64,000 nt of DNA from Schauerella aestuarii. Lineage in GTDB: Bacteria; Pseudomonadota; Gammaproteobacteria; Burkholderiales; Burkholderiaceae_B. The position numbers and the translations under genes are program-made. How positions within the stretch are numbered: position 1 is the stretch's first letter; each line of letters begins with the position of its first letter. Where the stretch lies: assembly GCF_009866805.1 (NCBI RefSeq), contig NZ_SIZW01000037.1, forward strand, positions 1-64,000, given 5' to 3'. Below, piece after piece: positions 62,997 through 64,000 of this stretch. The notes below the pieces were generated by a model. It was not told the DNA's origin and searched no databases. It worked only from the letters and a program-made list of their open reading frames with translations.

Positions 62997-63665
62997 TCAA
63001 ACGGGCGAGGCAGAGGCGGAGGCGGCCGAGGCGGCGGCAAGCATATCGGGCTGATGCCGGATCATATCCGCGACGGCCACACCTTGCGGGTCGCCCATGC
63101 GTTCGAGTGCGGCAATCACCCCTTGGCGATCCTCCACCGACTTATCCTGGTTCAGCTTCATCTTGCCCTCCAGACTGTCGATCGGAATCTCCACTGCCAC
63201 GATAGCGCCCAGTCGCGTTGCCGTGAACGCGTCGGGAATCGCTTCGAAATCCCATTCGCCCCCCATGGGCGTGTCGTATACCGCCACCGTTCGACGCAAC
63301 ACGTCATTTATCGCAGCCGTATCCTCGATCAGCCGGGGCAAGCCGCGCGCGTGGATCGCGGTGTAGTTCCAGGTGGGAAACGTCATGCGGTTGCGATACC
63401 AGCTCGGCGAAATAAACGCATGCGGGCCCTGAAAGATCACCAGCGCCGGCGCACCTTGCCGCAGGTCGTCCAATTGCGGATTCGCACGCGCCAGATGCGT
63501 GGTCAAGCGCCCGCATGCATCGGCATCGGGATCGAGCAAAAACGGCAGATGCGTGGCGCGCGCGCCCGCCGTCCCCACGGTGATCAGCGTGGCAAAGCTC
63601 CAGGCGCGCATGCCATCATGCAACGCCGCGATGTCGTTTTCGGCATAGGCCGGCGGGGTGTACAT
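62997..63665 (-). CDS. FMN-binding negative transcriptional regulator (PaiB-like)
   Basis: A 222-residue flavin-type split-barrel protein. Family blocks are MYTPPAYAENDIAALHDGMR, ATHLPFLLDPDADACGRLTT, GPHAFISPSWYRNRMTFPTW and KLNQDKSVEDRQGVIAALER. Bacillus PaiB is a pleiotropic repressor, but for many homologues FMN binding with an enzymatic role is more likely. The Ala/Ser-rich C-terminus is unlike the family core. It sits between the class II aldolase and a partial esterase gene, probably one operon. Confidence 0.9.
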   Translation of the reverse strand: MYTPPAYAENDIAALHDGMRAWSFATLITVGTAGARATHLPFLLDPDADACGRLTTHLARANPQLDDLRQGAPALVIFQGPHAFISPSWYRNRMTFPTWNYTAIHARGLPRLIEDTAAINDVLRRTVAVYDTPMGGEWDFEAIPDAFTATRLGAIVAVEIPIDSLEGKMKLNQDKSVEDRQGVIAALERMGDPQGVAVADMIRHQPDMLAAASAASASASPV

Positions 63666-63687
63666 GTGAGGGTTCCTGAGCCGTTGA

Positions 63688-64000
63688 TTACTTGCGCGCC
63701 GCGGTGCGGTGCAACCATTTGGCCGTGTCGTTGAACGCTTCGACGGCAACGTCGGCGATCGATACGGCTTCGAGAAAGCTGTGCACCGTGCCGGGATAGA
63801 TTTTCGACTGCACCTGCCCGCCGGCCGCAAGCCAACGACGTTCAAGTTCGATGCTGTCGTCATGTAGCGGATCGCACTCGGTGACCACGATATAGGCCGG
63901 TGGCAGATTCGATAGATCGGCGCGCAAAATATCCACGCGCGGATTGATGAAGTCTTCCCCACGGCGGATATGCATGCCGCGAAACCAGATCATCATGTGC
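63688..64000 (-). CDS. Alpha/beta hydrolase (HSL-type esterase), C-terminal part, cut by window end
   Basis: Only the last 104 codons are in the window; the 5' part lies beyond the right edge. The visible segment has LSNLPPAYIVVTECDPLHDD, with the catalytic acid Asp in the TECDPLHDD motif, and YPGTVHSFLEAVSIADVAVE, with the catalytic His in VHSF. This is typical of acetyl-hydrolase/HSL esterases. The nucleophile serine is not visible. It precedes the PaiB-like gene by 22 bp on the same strand. Confidence 0.88.
   Translation of the reverse strand, partial: HMMIWFRGMHIRRGEDFINPRVDILRADLSNLPPAYIVVTECDPLHDDSIELERRWLAAGGQVQSKIYPGTVHSFLEAVSIADVAVEAFNDTAKWLHRTAARK

Overview
The window is G+C-rich chromosomal DNA from a betaproteobacterium, most likely Burkholderiales and probably Alcaligenaceae (Bordetella/Achromobacter-like). 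The clues are a tripartite tricarboxylate transporter (TctBA), a TctDE-type two-component pair, the zapA-6S RNA arrangement, rppH divergent from proS, and the ybgC-tolQRAB-pal-cpoB cluster. Genes are densely packed on both strands with many 1-29 bp overlaps. I see no insertion sequence, prophage, CRISPR array, tRNA or rRNA gene. The species assignment is inference.

Region by region. 1-677: no recognisable gene. 0.7-6.9 kb: an Lrp regulator divergent from 4-hydroxyphenylpyruvate dioxygenase, then msrA, a small cytochrome c overlapping ilvD, lgt and a SIMPL protein. 6.9-8.0 kb: 6S RNA with its terminator, zapA and a coiled-coil partner (cell division). 8.3-15.8 kb: tctBA without tctC, a gamma-glutamyltransferase, a beta-hydroxyacid dehydrogenase, azoR with a divergent LysR gene, and ghrA. 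15.9-18.6 kb: rppH overlapping a TctDE-type two-component system. 18.7-26.0 kb: proS, ybgC and the complete Tol-Pal envelope machine.

26-40 kb: single metabolic and transport genes, namely an EamA transporter flanked by a 24-bp tandem repeat, hydrolase, GNAT, MgtC, DTW-domain enzyme, carbonic anhydrase, MAPEG, SDR, amidotransferase, AEC carrier, methyltransferase, Ca2+/H+ antiporter, a sorbosone-dehydrogenase-like protein, and a PepSY/DUF2946 pair. 39.7-43.8 kb: metal homeostasis, with mntP under a yybP-ykoY manganese riboswitch, and a Cd/Zn/Pb P-type ATPase divergent from its MerR-type regulator across an elongated-spacer promoter.

45.8-49.6 kb: a complete SiaABCD module (phosphatase, kinase, phosphoprotein, diguanylate cyclase) controlling c-di-GMP. 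49.8-53.1 kb: an envelope-stress operon with a Spy-like periplasmic protein, a histidine kinase with an enlarged acidic/His/Pro-rich sensor, and an OmpR-type regulator. The kinase start codon sits in the loop of a perfect 10-bp hairpin. 53.3-64 kb: a YadGH-like ABC exporter, an MFS carrier with an amidase, a TonB-dependent receptor with Fur-like dyads, and an IclR/class II aldolase/PaiB-like/esterase cluster that runs off the right edge.

Nothing here is clearly a new system. The observations I consider most worth follow-up are the hairpin-embedded kinase start with its unusual sensor, the two tandem repeat clusters, the terminator between pal and cpoB, the AtzG-like N-terminus on the amidase, and the MmcB-like nuclease-fold protein.
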